Shown here piece after piece: positions 44,178 through 53,394 of a DNA stretch of 64,000 nt (its first letter is position 1; every line of letters begins with the position of its first letter). Position numbers and translations under genes: made by a program. Source of the stretch: Bacillus tianshenii (GTDB lineage Bacteria; Bacillota; Bacilli; Bacillales; Bacillaceae_N). A model generated the notes under the pieces. That model was given only the letters and a program-made list of their open reading frames with translations. It made no database searches and was not told where the DNA came from. The stretch lies in assembly GCA_020524525.2 (NCBI GenBank), contig CP129018.1:2112115-2176114 (forward strand). The letters run 5' to 3'.

Positions 44178-46073
44178 CTATTGTATTTGTTTGTTCTCTT
44201 TTTCTGCACCTTCGCCTTCTTTTCCACGGTCTAGAAAGCGCAGCAGGTCACCTTCAATCACTTTATCTGAAAGCTCTAATTCATGCTGAGCCTTTTCTTG
44301 AATTGGTTCACACATTGAGCTATCAATTTGCTCACCAGTGTTGGCATCATAGCACGTGTCTCCAGCGTACAGATATTTATCTGTAATAAAGCTTCCATCA
44401 CGCAAGACGACTAGTTCATCACGGTCCTTCTCAAATAAATCAGAACCGAACTGAATATCGCCTTTTGTTTCGACCCCAAGTAAGTGAAGTAATGTTGGCT
44501 TCATATCGATTTGACCAGATACTGTATCCATCACTTTACCATCCATACCTGGAATGTGGATAAACATTGGTACGCGCTGTAGCTTTGTATGTTGATATGG
44601 GTTGATTTCCGTACCCATAATCTCTTTCATCGCACGGTTATGATTTTGTGAAATCCCATAGTGGTCTCCAACAACCATAATCACTGAATTCTCATACAAA
44701 CCTTGTTCTTTCAGATGAGTGAACATCTCTTGAATCGATTCATCTAAATAACGAGCTGTCTGAAAATATCGGTCAACTGTTCCGTCACCTGTCGTTGCTG
44801 GCTCAATCGTTTGATCCTCTTCAGACAATGTAAATGGATAGTGATGTGTCAATGTAATAAACTTCGCATAAAATGGTTGCTGCATGCTTTTAAGCATTGG
44901 AATGGACTGCTCAAAGAATGGTTTATCCTTCAGTCCGTAGTTAACGCTATTCTCAGGGGTAACTTCATAATTACGCTCTGAGAAAAAGTGGTCATATCCT
45001 AATGTTTTGTACATAATGTCTCGGTTCCAGAAACTCTTATTATTACCGTGAAGTGCTGCAGTTTCATAACCTTTTTCTTTCAGCATTTCTGTCATTGAAT
45101 TGTATTCATTTTGTGCATTAGTTGTAAAAACAGCTCCACGTGACAATGGATAAAGGGAATTGTCTAGCAAAAACTCAAAGTCTGATGTCTTCCCTTGTCC
45201 AGTTTGATGATAAAAGTTCGGGAAGTAGAAGCTGTTTTTCTTTAAGCTATTTAAGAAAGGCGTAACCTCTTCACCATGTAACTTATAGTCAATTGCAAAG
45301 CTTTGCAATGACTCAACTTGTAAGATAATTAAGTTCTTCCCTTTTGCAGCACCAAATAATTCTCCCGGCTGATTCACATCACGCTGAACATAGTTTTCAA
45401 CTTCGGTTAAGTCGTCACTTTCTGCAAATGTGCGTTGAGCTGATGCTTTGGAATGAACGACTAAATCATACATGTGATAGTTATACACACCTAAAAATTT
45501 CACAAGCATCTCACGATCGAACGTACGTGTTAACAGTTCAGGACGCTCATCATTCGCAAGATTAATATTTACGAATGCAAGCACAGCAGCCACTGTAGCA
45601 AACAAGACACGTCCTCGTGTTTTCTCTGCAGGCTTGAGTATTTTTTTGATAACCACATAGTAGACAGCAATATCAATAAATAACAAAATATCGTACGGCT
45701 GCATCAACCCTTTTGCACTGCCGCCTAAATCACCAAAGTTTTTAAATTGATATAGCACTGGGATTGTTATGAAATCTTCAAAGAAACGGTAGTAGACGAC
45801 GTTCGCAAACAACAGCAATGTTGCGACGACATACATAATCATAAGCCCAAGTACTTTCTTTCTCTTAAACAATGTCATCGTAATCAGCGCCAAAATAATC
45901 GTTGAACTTAACGGGCTGATGAATAAAATAAATTCTTGCTTATTATTATCGAGCGGTAAATCAAAAAGAAACCGCATCACGAGATACGACTTTACCCATA
46001 ACAGAAGAACCGTGAACAATAATGTGCGGTCCACTTTTAGTCCCTCTAACAATCTTTTAAATGTATCGTTCAC
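44178..46073 (-). CDS. ltaS: Lipoteichoic acid synthase, LtaS type
   Basis: A 631-residue protein with five N-terminal membrane helices (to about 175) and an extracellular sulfatase-fold domain. The metal/catalytic segments are ILQVESLQSFA (metal Glu), GQGKTSDFEFLLDNSLYP (nucleophile Thr), GNNKSFWNRD and VVGDHYG. It transfers glycerol phosphate from phosphatidylglycerol to build lipoteichoic acid. The GTG at 46073 is eight bases after AGGAGG; the TTG at 46079 is too close. B. subtilis carries several paralogues (LtaS, YfnI, YqgS, YvgJ), and which one this matches is not certain. Confidence 0.88.
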   Translation of the reverse strand: MNDTFKRLLEGLKVDRTLLFTVLLLWVKSYLVMRFLFDLPLDNNKQEFILFISPLSSTIILALITMTLFKRKKVLGLMIMYVVATLLLFANVVYYRFFEDFITIPVLYQFKNFGDLGGSAKGLMQPYDILLFIDIAVYYVVIKKILKPAEKTRGRVLFATVAAVLAFVNINLANDERPELLTRTFDREMLVKFLGVYNYHMYDLVVHSKASAQRTFAESDDLTEVENYVQRDVNQPGELFGAAKGKNLIILQVESLQSFAIDYKLHGEEVTPFLNSLKKNSFYFPNFYHQTGQGKTSDFEFLLDNSLYPLSRGAVFTTNAQNEYNSMTEMLKEKGYETAALHGNNKSFWNRDIMYKTLGYDHFFSERNYEVTPENSVNYGLKDKPFFEQSIPMLKSMQQPFYAKFITLTHHYPFTLSEEDQTIEPATTGDGTVDRYFQTARYLDESIQEMFTHLKEQGLYENSVIMVVGDHYGISQNHNRAMKEIMGTEINPYQHTKLQRVPMFIHIPGMDGKVMDTVSGQIDMKPTLLHLLGVETKGDIQFGSDLFEKDRDELVVLRDGSFITDKYLYAGDTCYDANTGEQIDSSMCEPIQEKAQHELELSDKVIEGDLLRFLDRGKEGEGAEKENKQIQ

Positions 46074-46656
46074 AGACAATACCTCCTAGCTTTCCTTATC
46101 CACTACTAAGACGAGTTGAACTTAATAAAAGTTTCATAAACTTTTAATCTTTATTTTATATTCCTTTTACATTAGGATTTTACACTAAGATTACGGAAAC
46201 GTACACTTTATTTCTTGGAATAAATGCCAAAAATTATCATTCGCCTTATCTTTGTCACAATCTAAGGGAAAGAAAACGAAAAGAAACAACGATGTTTCAT
46301 AATAGCAGAAATTCGTAAACAAGCCAAGAAATAAATTTGCAATTAAAATTAAAAGAAAAGCTTGATAGCAATTATAAAGAACACAATCAATATAATAAAT
46401 AATATCGATATTTGTTCTTAGTTTATGAGGGATTTTCAAAAAAACAATCAGAAAAAAGATAAGTTAACAAATGAAGTGAATATAAAAAGCTCAACTCCTT
46501 TCGCTTCAAACGATGTCGATTATTGCCGTGGAAATATTATTTACCACGACTATATTTTTGAAATCAAAAAAATTTTTCACAAGAAAGCCGGCTCTCTGAA
46601 TTGAAAGCCGACCATTAAAAGTATCTTTTTAAAAACAAATTAATTTGCTAATTTTA
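46074..46656. other. AT-rich intergenic region upstream of ltaS
   Basis: This 583-bp gap contains the histidine-kinase operon terminator (46583-46612) and a short perfect hairpin CGTGG/CCACG near 46530. The remainder is AT-rich without a convincing gene; a minus ORF at 46191-46439 has no ribosome site. Confidence 0.55.
46583..46612 (-). terminator. Terminator of the two-component/ABC operon
   Basis: A 10-bp stem with wobble pairs (GCCGGCTCTC/GAAAGCCGAC) followed on the minus strand by TTTCTTG. Confidence 0.55.
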
Positions 46657-48054
46657 CTATTGAAAGTTACAAGGGAGAGTAAAGGTAAATATACTTCCTT
46701 CTTCTTTTATACTACTTACGTCTATCGTTCCTTGATGGGCTTGGATAATTGACTTTGAGATAGCAAGCCCTAAGCCTGTGCCTCCACTTTTTCGGGAGCG
46801 TGATTTTTCACCGCGATAAAACCGGTTAAAGACGAAAGGCAGGTCTTCCTTTGCAATACCGCTCCCATTATCAATAATTTCTACATTGAGATTGCCCTCA
46901 TGCACATTCATGCTTACATCGATTCTCGTGCTGCCGTATCGAATCGCATTGTCAATCAAATTCGTAAGCACTTGCTGTATTCGCTGTGGGTCAATGTAAA
47001 GGCAGACAGAAGGAATCGGCTCAAAGATATCTAATTCAACTTTATGTTGGCGAGCGTCCATTTTTGCATCGTATAATACTTCTGAAAAGAATTCAGCACT
47101 ATCGATTAACATTTTTTCGACCGGAAGTTGTTCTAACTCTAGTTTGGAGAACTCAAACAGATCCTCAATTAACCTGTCTAGCTGTTCAGATTTTGTCTGG
47201 ATTACTTGAAGATAGCGTGTTTGCTTTTCTTCATCCCGCACTACGCCATCAAGCAGGCCTTCCACATAACCCTTAATCGAAGCTAACGGTGTGCGTAAAT
47301 CATGAGAAATATTTGCGATTAGCTGTTTGCGGCTCTGCTCATATTGCTTTTGCTTTTTTAAAGATTCCTTTAAATGTGTTCTCATCAAATTAAAGCCATT
47401 AATAAACCGGCCAATTTCGTCATTTCGGCTATATGAGATTGGATAATCGAGATTTCCCTCTCTCATTTCCTCTGTTGCTGTATAAATTTCTTTTATCGGC
47501 TGTAAAACGGTTCGAGATATATACCACGTCCAACCTACAATTAATACGAGTAATGCAATCACTCCTGCTGCTAGGCTAACGAAAATGCCCTGAAGCATAT
47601 GTTGAAACTGCCGAAAAGGCTCCACTTCCAATGAATTAGCAATAATGTCAACTTGAACAAATTCACCTTCACCTGTCTCAACCCGTACCTGCAAAAGCTG
47701 TGACATATCGGGAAGAAGCGACCTGTTTGTTTCCTTTTCATTCGGGCTAAACTTTCCCGAATCGAATAAGAGTTTGTCTTCTGCTGATTTAATTTTCAAA
47801 CCGATTTCATACCTATTTAAAAGAGACGATATTTTTTCAAAAAAAAGTGCTTCATTATCAATATATTGAATATTTCTCCGTACTTCTGCTTTCACTTCAG
47901 AAAAGAGCTGCTCAATTTGCTGTTCATTTTGTCCAGCAGCCTTCTGTTCAAAACTGCTTGAGTAAAAGTAGAGCATTCCTATTGTAACAAAAATCGGAAC
48001 TAGAATAATTGTTAAAAACGCAATGACAAGTCTTGTCTTTAGCCCAATCTTCAT
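46657..48054 (-). CDS. Membrane sensor histidine kinase
   Basis: A 465-residue kinase with two membrane helices (about 8-30 and 158-180) around an extracellular sensor, then HAMP, HisKA with the phospho-accepting His in NISHDLRTPLASIKGY, and HATPase with N (NLIDNAIRYG), G1 (DNGSGI) and G2 (GTGLGL) boxes. Its ATG overlaps the regulator stop (ATGA). Partner of the OmpR-type regulator and probably linked to the ABC exporter upstream. Confidence 0.9.
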   Translation of the reverse strand: MKIGLKTRLVIAFLTIILVPIFVTIGMLYFYSSSFEQKAAGQNEQQIEQLFSEVKAEVRRNIQYIDNEALFFEKISSLLNRYEIGLKIKSAEDKLLFDSGKFSPNEKETNRSLLPDMSQLLQVRVETGEGEFVQVDIIANSLEVEPFRQFQHMLQGIFVSLAAGVIALLVLIVGWTWYISRTVLQPIKEIYTATEEMREGNLDYPISYSRNDEIGRFINGFNLMRTHLKESLKKQKQYEQSRKQLIANISHDLRTPLASIKGYVEGLLDGVVRDEEKQTRYLQVIQTKSEQLDRLIEDLFEFSKLELEQLPVEKMLIDSAEFFSEVLYDAKMDARQHKVELDIFEPIPSVCLYIDPQRIQQVLTNLIDNAIRYGSTRIDVSMNVHEGNLNVEIIDNGSGIAKEDLPFVFNRFYRGEKSRSRKSGGTGLGLAISKSIIQAHQGTIDVSSIKEEGSIFTFTLPCNFQ

Positions 48055-48752
48055 GAGGACCCCCGCTCAAACTTATAGCCGATTCCCCAGACTGTTTTAA
48101 TAAACGTCGGCTTCGAGGGTGTTGTTTCGATTTTTTCTCTAATTTTACGAATATAAACAGTTATCGTATTTATATCACCATAGCGCTCATACCCCCACAC
48201 GCGGTCAAAGAGCTGTTCTTTCGAAAAAACCTGTCCTTCATGTGTAGCAAGAAAATACAACAATTGAAATTCCTTTGCTGAAAGGTCGACTTGCTTACCT
48301 TCTACAAAAACGTTATAGCCTTTCTCATCAATTGTCAGTTCGCCAAAGCGAAGCAATTTCGCTGTTTCTTTCGGATTAGAAAAGTGATGAAAGCGACGAA
48401 ACTGTGCTTTTACCCTTGCAACAACCTCACTCGGGCTAAAGGGCTTCGTCACATAGTCATCAGCGCCAATTCCAAGACCGATAATTTTGTCAGTATCACT
48501 TTTTTTCGCACTCATCATAATGATTGGAATATTTGAGGAGTTGCGTATAGCTCGACAAACTTCAACTCCGTCCATTTTCGGAAGCATAATATCTAGTAAA
48601 ACAAGTGTTGGCTGCTCTTCCTCAAAACGTCGAAGTCCTTCTTCTCCATCTGCAGCTAGCACAACTTGATACCCTTCTATCTCTAAATAATCACGAAGCA
48701 ACTCTGCAAGTTCCAATTCATCTTCAACGATTAAGATTATTTCTCGATTCAT
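48051..48752 (-). CDS. OmpR-family response regulator
   Basis: A 233-residue regulator: receiver domain with D54 (LLDIMLPKMDG), acid pocket E10/D11 and K in VTKPF; winged-helix DNA-binding domain (about 130-230, LSAKEFQLLYFLATHEGQVFSKEQL). Overlaps the kinase gene by four bases and follows the ABC permease by 29 bp. Confidence 0.92.
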   Translation of the reverse strand: MNREIILIVEDELELAELLRDYLEIEGYQVVLAADGEEGLRRFEEEQPTLVLLDIMLPKMDGVEVCRAIRNSSNIPIIMMSAKKSDTDKIIGLGIGADDYVTKPFSPSEVVARVKAQFRRFHHFSNPKETAKLLRFGELTIDEKGYNVFVEGKQVDLSAKEFQLLYFLATHEGQVFSKEQLFDRVWGYERYGDINTITVYIRKIREKIETTPSKPTFIKTVWGIGYKFERGSS

Positions 48753-48781
48753 CCTAAACCGCCTTTATCCTTTTTCTTTGA

Positions 48782-49744
48782 TTATGCCGCAACATCCCTC
48801 TTTTGAAAAACAGTCCATGAGATCGTTGTAAAGATTACAAAGTAAACAAGTAATACGATAACTGAAAATGTCATCGTCATTCCTTCAACGAGCGGTGTTC
48901 CAGACATATATTGTTGTAAATTTGTATTCGCGAATAAAATATATTTTGACCAATCATATCGGCTGAGTAGCTGGACGATTTGCTGACCCGTAAACATTAA
49001 AAATAATGAAAGCCCTATCGCTAATGAGCTGCTTCGGAAAACCGTTGAAATCATAAAAGCAAATGTCACCATCATAATTAAGTCAATACTTTTCAATCCA
49101 TACAGCGTTAAAATGTATGAAACCATGTTATATTCTACTACCTGCCCACCACTGTATGCTAAATATGGAAGCTCAACACCCGTGAAGCCAAATAGAATAA
49201 CTCCTATTATAAAAGAAGAAACAAACATGAATACAAGCAAAAACAAAGCAAATAAAAGAGTCGCAATAAACTTTGAAAGTAAGATTTTTGAACGACTAAC
49301 AGGCCTAATCAGCAACAGCTTAATCGTCCCCCATGAAAATTCACTTGCAACAATACTTGCTGCAATTACGATTGTAAAAAGAGCCGCGATCCCGGTGAAG
49401 CTTGGCGCTGATGTCATGAATCCCCATAATGTCTTATCCTCCACAGGCGGTATGTCATGTTGGATTCGGTACTCATTAATAGCTATTTGTTGCTTGATTT
49501 GCTTAATACCTGATTCAGCCATTGGCATACTTTCTATCTTTTCAATCTGTTTTCTTAAATGCTCATTTTCTCCTTGCAGCTGCACTTGCCAGTTTTGCTG
49601 TTGATCATTGGTTGATGATACATATTTATTAAACAGACCGCCAGCGAAGACAGTCAGGATTAACAAGCCAATCATTACCCAAGTACCAGAGCGTTTATAA
49701 ATCTTCATATTTTCATTTCGAACTAACTGAAGCATGCTAGACAT
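48782..49744 (-). CDS. ABC-2 type transporter permease
   Basis: A 320-residue protein: one membrane helix near 22-40, a charged extracellular loop (45-105), then five helices. The pattern MLQLVRNENMKIYKRSGTWVM and ASEFSWGTIKLLLIRPVSRSKILLSK is typical of ABC-2 permeases of the bacitracin/lantibiotic-immunity kind. It overlaps the ATPase gene by eight bases. Substrate unknown. Confidence 0.87.
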   Translation of the reverse strand: MSSMLQLVRNENMKIYKRSGTWVMIGLLILTVFAGGLFNKYVSSTNDQQQNWQVQLQGENEHLRKQIEKIESMPMAESGIKQIKQQIAINEYRIQHDIPPVEDKTLWGFMTSAPSFTGIAALFTIVIAASIVASEFSWGTIKLLLIRPVSRSKILLSKFIATLLFALFLLVFMFVSSFIIGVILFGFTGVELPYLAYSGGQVVEYNMVSYILTLYGLKSIDLIMMVTFAFMISTVFRSSSLAIGLSLFLMFTGQQIVQLLSRYDWSKYILFANTNLQQYMSGTPLVEGMTMTFSVIVLLVYFVIFTTISWTVFQKRDVAA

Positions 49745-50663
49745 GTGCTTCCCCTCCCGTCATCTCTAGAAACTTGTCTTCCAATGTTTGTTGCTCTGAC
49801 ACGATACTGTAGATTTTGTGACCATTTTTAACAAAATGCGCTACAATGGCCGGAATTTCATCACGAGCAACTTCGATAACAAGCTTTCTATTTATTACCG
49901 TCGCTTTCAACTCAGGAAAAGCATCTTTAAACTGCTTTTCAGCATTTTCAACATTTGCTACCTCAAAATGTACGGATAAAGCCTTATCATTGCTTACAAA
50001 ATCGCTGACCGTTTCAACATTGATTAGCTTCCCCTGTTGAATGATCCCAATACGGTCGCACATTAGCTGCATTTCAGCTAGTAAGTGACTTGACACAAAT
50101 ACGGCAATCTTCTCTTCTTTTGCAAGCCGTCGGATATATGTGCGAATTTCACGAATACCTGCTGGGTCTAGTCCATTCGTAGGTTCATCTAAAATTAAGA
50201 GTGAAGGAGAATGCAGCAAAGCTTGCGCTAGCCCCAATCGCTGACGCATTCCAAGTGAATAGGTTTTTACTTTGTCCTTGATTCGCTCTTCCAGTCCAAC
50301 GAGCCTTACAACTTCATCAATTCGTTCTTTTTTAACATTTGGAATCATTCTTGCGTAATGAACAAGGTTGTCATAACCTGATAAAAACTTATACATTTCT
50401 GGGTTTTCAATAATACCGCCTACATGACTTACCGCCTTCTCAAAATTTTTACGAACACTATACCCATTGATAAGAACTTCACCTTCAGAAATACTCATTA
50501 AGCCGACAAGCATGCGAATTGTCGTCGTTTTTCCCGCTCCATTTGGTCCTAGAAAACCAAAAACTTCTCCACGGTAAATGTCTAATGAAATATGATCAAT
50601 AATTGTTTTATTCCCAATGTGTTTTGTAACATCCTTAAGCTGTACAATCGGTTTCACTTGCAT
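49737..50663 (-). CDS. ABC transporter ATP-binding protein
   Basis: A 308-residue ATPase with Walker A GPNGAGKTTT, signature YSLGMRQRLGLAQALL and Walker B LLILDEPTNGLDPAGI, plus a C-terminal extension (220-308). Typical of drug or lantibiotic exporters. First gene of ATPase-permease-regulator-kinase, a layout of self-resistance or envelope-stress modules. Confidence 0.9.
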   Translation of the reverse strand: MQVKPIVQLKDVTKHIGNKTIIDHISLDIYRGEVFGFLGPNGAGKTTTIRMLVGLMSISEGEVLINGYSVRKNFEKAVSHVGGIIENPEMYKFLSGYDNLVHYARMIPNVKKERIDEVVRLVGLEERIKDKVKTYSLGMRQRLGLAQALLHSPSLLILDEPTNGLDPAGIREIRTYIRRLAKEEKIAVFVSSHLLAEMQLMCDRIGIIQQGKLINVETVSDFVSNDKALSVHFEVANVENAEKQFKDAFPELKATVINRKLVIEVARDEIPAIVAHFVKNGHKIYSIVSEQQTLEDKFLEMTGGEAHV

Positions 50664-50740
50664 ATAACATGCCTCCCTTTGAACTTATTTTCTCAAGAAG
50701 GCCTTAATATACACTTATCAATTTATTAAAAAAGTATTAA

Positions 50741-50775
50741 AAAAGAATGCTTACCATAACAGCAAGCATTCTTTA
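50741..50775 (-). terminator. Terminator of the Cys-rich protein gene
   Basis: Stem AAAGAATGCTT/AAGCATTCTTT with T6 on the minus strand. Confidence 0.8.
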
Positions 50776-50819
50776 AAATCGCTATTTAATTTTAGTACCC
50801 AGCAATAGCAACCCTCTAT

Positions 50820-51149
50820 TTAAGCAACTAAATCTTTACACTCTTTCGCACATTTAAAGCAAACATCTGCACATTTTCGGCAGTGTTCATAATCTTGTTT
50901 TTGACATTCATTCCCGCATGCTTCACAAATAGTTGCACATACACCCGCTAAGTCAGTGACAAACGGCGTTCCTCTCACAAGTGCTTGTTCCAAATAGCCG
51001 CACATATCAGCACATTCTCGATCTAAGCGAATACATTCTGCTAACATTTCTGTATATTTGTCCTTTAAACATTCTTCATAACAATGGTTGCAAGCTGCCA
51101 TACACTTATGCAATATTTCGATGAGATCGTGATATTTTCCGTGTGGCAT
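50820..51149 (-). CDS. Cys-rich four-helix copper-binding protein (Csp/DUF326 type)
   Basis: A 109-residue protein with 16 cysteines at 16, 20, 23, 27, 39, 46, 50, 71, 75, 78, 82, 90, 93, 97, 100 and 104, in C-x3-C and C-x2-C spacing along predicted helices. Csp proteins line the core of a four-helix bundle with Cys and store many Cu(I) ions. There is no signal peptide, so it is the cytosolic Csp3 type. AGGAGG precedes the ATG. Divergent from dps. Confidence 0.87.
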   Translation of the reverse strand: MPHGKYHDLIEILHKCMAACNHCYEECLKDKYTEMLAECIRLDRECADMCGYLEQALVRGTPFVTDLAGVCATICEACGNECQKQDYEHCRKCADVCFKCAKECKDLVA

Positions 51150-51307
51150 GAAAAAGCCTCCTTTAAAATATCCTTACATTTCCTAGTAACACACACTTCA
51201 TAACATTAAACATGAACCCATGGCTAAACTAAATAACTTGCTAAGGGGTAAAGTGATTCTTATTTATCTCATTATTGGAAAAATAAAATCTTTAATGATA
51301 AATTAGT

Positions 51308-51321
51308 ATTATGATCATAAT
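51308..51321. promoter_or_regulatory. PerR/Fur-like palindrome at dps
   Basis: ATTATGATCATAAT is a perfect 14-bp palindrome close to the PerR box TTATAATNATTATAA. It overlaps or follows the likely -10 region, about 22 bp before the dps start, where it would repress. Confidence 0.5.
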
Positions 51322-51342
51322 AAGTATAAAGGAGGAATTTTC

Positions 51343-51792
51343 ATGTCAAATGAACTACATAATGTCCTTAACAAGCAAATTGCAAACTGGAATGTGCTGT
51401 ATACAAAGCTGCACAATTATCACTGGTACGTAAAAGGTGAGCAGTTCTTTACGCTACATACAAAGTTCGAGGAGTTTTACAATGAAGCTGGCATCCATAT
51501 TGATGAGTTAGCAGAAAGACTTCTATCAATCGGCGGTAAGCCTGTTGCCACAATGAAGGGCTATCTAGAGCTTTCATCGGTGGAAGAAGCAACAGGAGAG
51601 GAAACGTCTGAACAAATGGTTCAAGCGATTGCAAATGATTTCACTACACTTATTGAGGAACTAAAGAAAGGTATGTCTGTTGCTGAAGAAGCTGATGATG
51701 AAACAACAGGCGATATGCTGCTTGCCATTCATTCAAGCCTTGAAAAGCATGTTTGGATGCTACAAGCATTCCTTGGAAAATCAATCGGTTAA
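51343..51792 (+). CDS. dps: Dps-family iron-storage/DNA-protection protein
   Basis: A 149-residue ferritin-like protein with the ferroxidase pattern NYHWYVKG (H27) and HIDELAERL (D54, E58). It oxidises and stores iron and protects DNA from peroxide. AAAGGAGG precedes the ATG. Regulation by PerR is suggested by the upstream palindrome, as for B. subtilis mrgA. Confidence 0.92.
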   Translation: MSNELHNVLNKQIANWNVLYTKLHNYHWYVKGEQFFTLHTKFEEFYNEAGIHIDELAERLLSIGGKPVATMKGYLELSSVEEATGEETSEQMVQAIANDFTTLIEELKKGMSVAEEADDETTGDMLLAIHSSLEKHVWMLQAFLGKSIG

Positions 51793-51795
51793 CGC

Positions 51796-51832
51796 AAAAG
51801 GAGGTTGACTCTTAGGTCAGCCTCCTTTTTTC
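51796..51832. terminator. Bidirectional terminator
   Basis: Stem AAAGGAGGTTGAC/GTCAGCCTCCTTT between the convergent dps and kinase genes. Confidence 0.8.
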
Positions 51833-51833
51833 T

Positions 51834-53111
51834 TTATGAAGCAAGTCTTTTCTTCGTTTTTTGAGCAGGCAACTTTATAACAAAGGTAGTACCTTGTTCA
51901 ACTTCACTAGTTACTTCAATTGTTCCTTTCAATGATTCAATGATCCGATAAACGACCATCATCCCAAGGCCTGTCCCTTTTATCCCTTTTGTTGAAAAAT
52001 ACGGCTCCCCTAATCGGTTTATTTGGTCTTTCGTCATACCAGAACCTGTATCAGAAATACATATCACAACATTCGATTTCTCAACTTTGCTTTCTACTCG
52101 TAGATATCCACCATTTGGCATCGCTTCGATTGCATTTTTCATTAAGTTGATAAAGCATTGTTGAAGCTTCGCTCGCTCACCTTTGATTGTTGTAGATGTA
52201 AAGTTTGTATCTATTATAACACTACTCATGTTAGCTAATGGCGTTATCACATTAACAGCTCTCTCTAATTCTTCTTCAACTTGAAACCGTTCACTCTCTT
52301 CAAAAGTAGGTTTTGCAAAAGTTAAATAGTCTCTTATGACTCCTTCTGCTCTATCTAACTCTTCAAGTGCAATGTGAATATACTTTTTGGACTTTAGAGG
52401 GAGCTTTTCTTCATTTAACAACTGCAAAAAGCCACGACTTGCTGTTAATGGATTCCGTACTTCGTGTGAAATACTTGAAGCTAAATGACTGACTACCTCT
52501 AATTTTTCATTCCGTATACTTTGTTTTCGAACAATTTCGTTCTTAATAATTGACTCGACAACATTGCACGTAATGAACGCTGCGATGAAATAAGCCAATA
52601 GATATCCTAACCAATGTTGATAATTCACCCAAACTAAGAGTTCAGGATGCATAAGCTCTGATAGCACGGCTGCTAATCCTGACATTGTCATAACTAACAG
52701 TATAATACTAGCAACACGAACTCTCGGCTCCCAAGTAAAAAACCGTCGATTCATCCACAGGACTGCACAAAGCCCAAAGATCACCACAATCATATTTGTA
52801 TAAAAGCCAGCCATACCACCTACAAAAAAACGACAGATAACCGTAACGAACGATAACCCAACAGCAATCCATGTACCCCCGTATAGTCCCCCGACAATTA
52901 ATGGCACACTTCGCAAGTCATAAATAAAGTCTTGACCGATATGAACCGGAAAAGACATACATAATACAATTGCCATCGCCGCAAAAGAAAACATCCCCAA
53001 GTCTCTTATCTTCTTTGACCATTCTCTTCTTTCAAACCAAAATTGATAAAGCAGTACTAAGAATAACATAAAGAATAAATTAGGTGATAATTCTTTTATA
53101 AACCAGTACAC
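51834..53111 (-). CDS. KinB-like membrane sensor histidine kinase
   Basis: A 425-residue protein with six membrane helices of the 5TMR_LYT type (about 8-190), then HisKA with the His in SSISHEVRNPLTASRGFLQLL and HATPase (NLMKNAIEAMPNGG, GTGLGM). Length and sequence of the kinase part closely resemble B. subtilis KinB, which feeds the Spo0F phosphorelay; no response regulator is adjacent, as expected for an orphan phosphorelay kinase. The GTG at 53111 follows GGTGGGG; the frame extends to 53159 without a good site. Confidence 0.82.
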   Translation of the reverse strand: MYWFIKELSPNLFFMLFLVLLYQFWFERREWSKKIRDLGMFSFAAMAIVLCMSFPVHIGQDFIYDLRSVPLIVGGLYGGTWIAVGLSFVTVICRFFVGGMAGFYTNMIVVIFGLCAVLWMNRRFFTWEPRVRVASIILLVMTMSGLAAVLSELMHPELLVWVNYQHWLGYLLAYFIAAFITCNVVESIIKNEIVRKQSIRNEKLEVVSHLASSISHEVRNPLTASRGFLQLLNEEKLPLKSKKYIHIALEELDRAEGVIRDYLTFAKPTFEESERFQVEEELERAVNVITPLANMSSVIIDTNFTSTTIKGERAKLQQCFINLMKNAIEAMPNGGYLRVESKVEKSNVVICISDTGSGMTKDQINRLGEPYFSTKGIKGTGLGMMVVYRIIESLKGTIEVTSEVEQGTTFVIKLPAQKTKKRLAS

Positions 53112-53352
53112 GGCCCCACCATTCCCATTTTTTATTTTATTTTTCTGTATGTTTACCAATTTATTAACCTATATTTCTTTAAAACACTACAAAACTCTCT
53201 TGTTAAGATTAATATGCTGTGGATATAAGATCTTATATGTAGGTATTGTACAATGTTTTTGCAATCTAAAAACATATTCGACAAAACTTCTTATAATTTT
53301 TCTGAATTTTTCATTATATTGCATAAAATGTCTTTTCATGTTAAGAAAGATC

Positions 53353-53383
53353 AAAAAACCGAAGGGAAAGCCCCTTCGGTTTT
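53353..53383 (-). terminator. Terminator of the acidic-protein gene
   Basis: Stem AACCGAAGGG/CCCTTCGGTT with a T6 run on the minus strand. Confidence 0.85.
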
Positions 53384-53394
53384 GAAAATATTAC

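Noticed and set aside
46191-46439. 82-residue minus ORF in the ltaS upstream gap
   Set aside because: No ribosome site and composition of AT-rich non-coding DNA.
53149-53385. 78-residue + strand ORF upstream of the KinB-like gene
   Set aside because: No ribosome site; it reads through a terminator hairpin.
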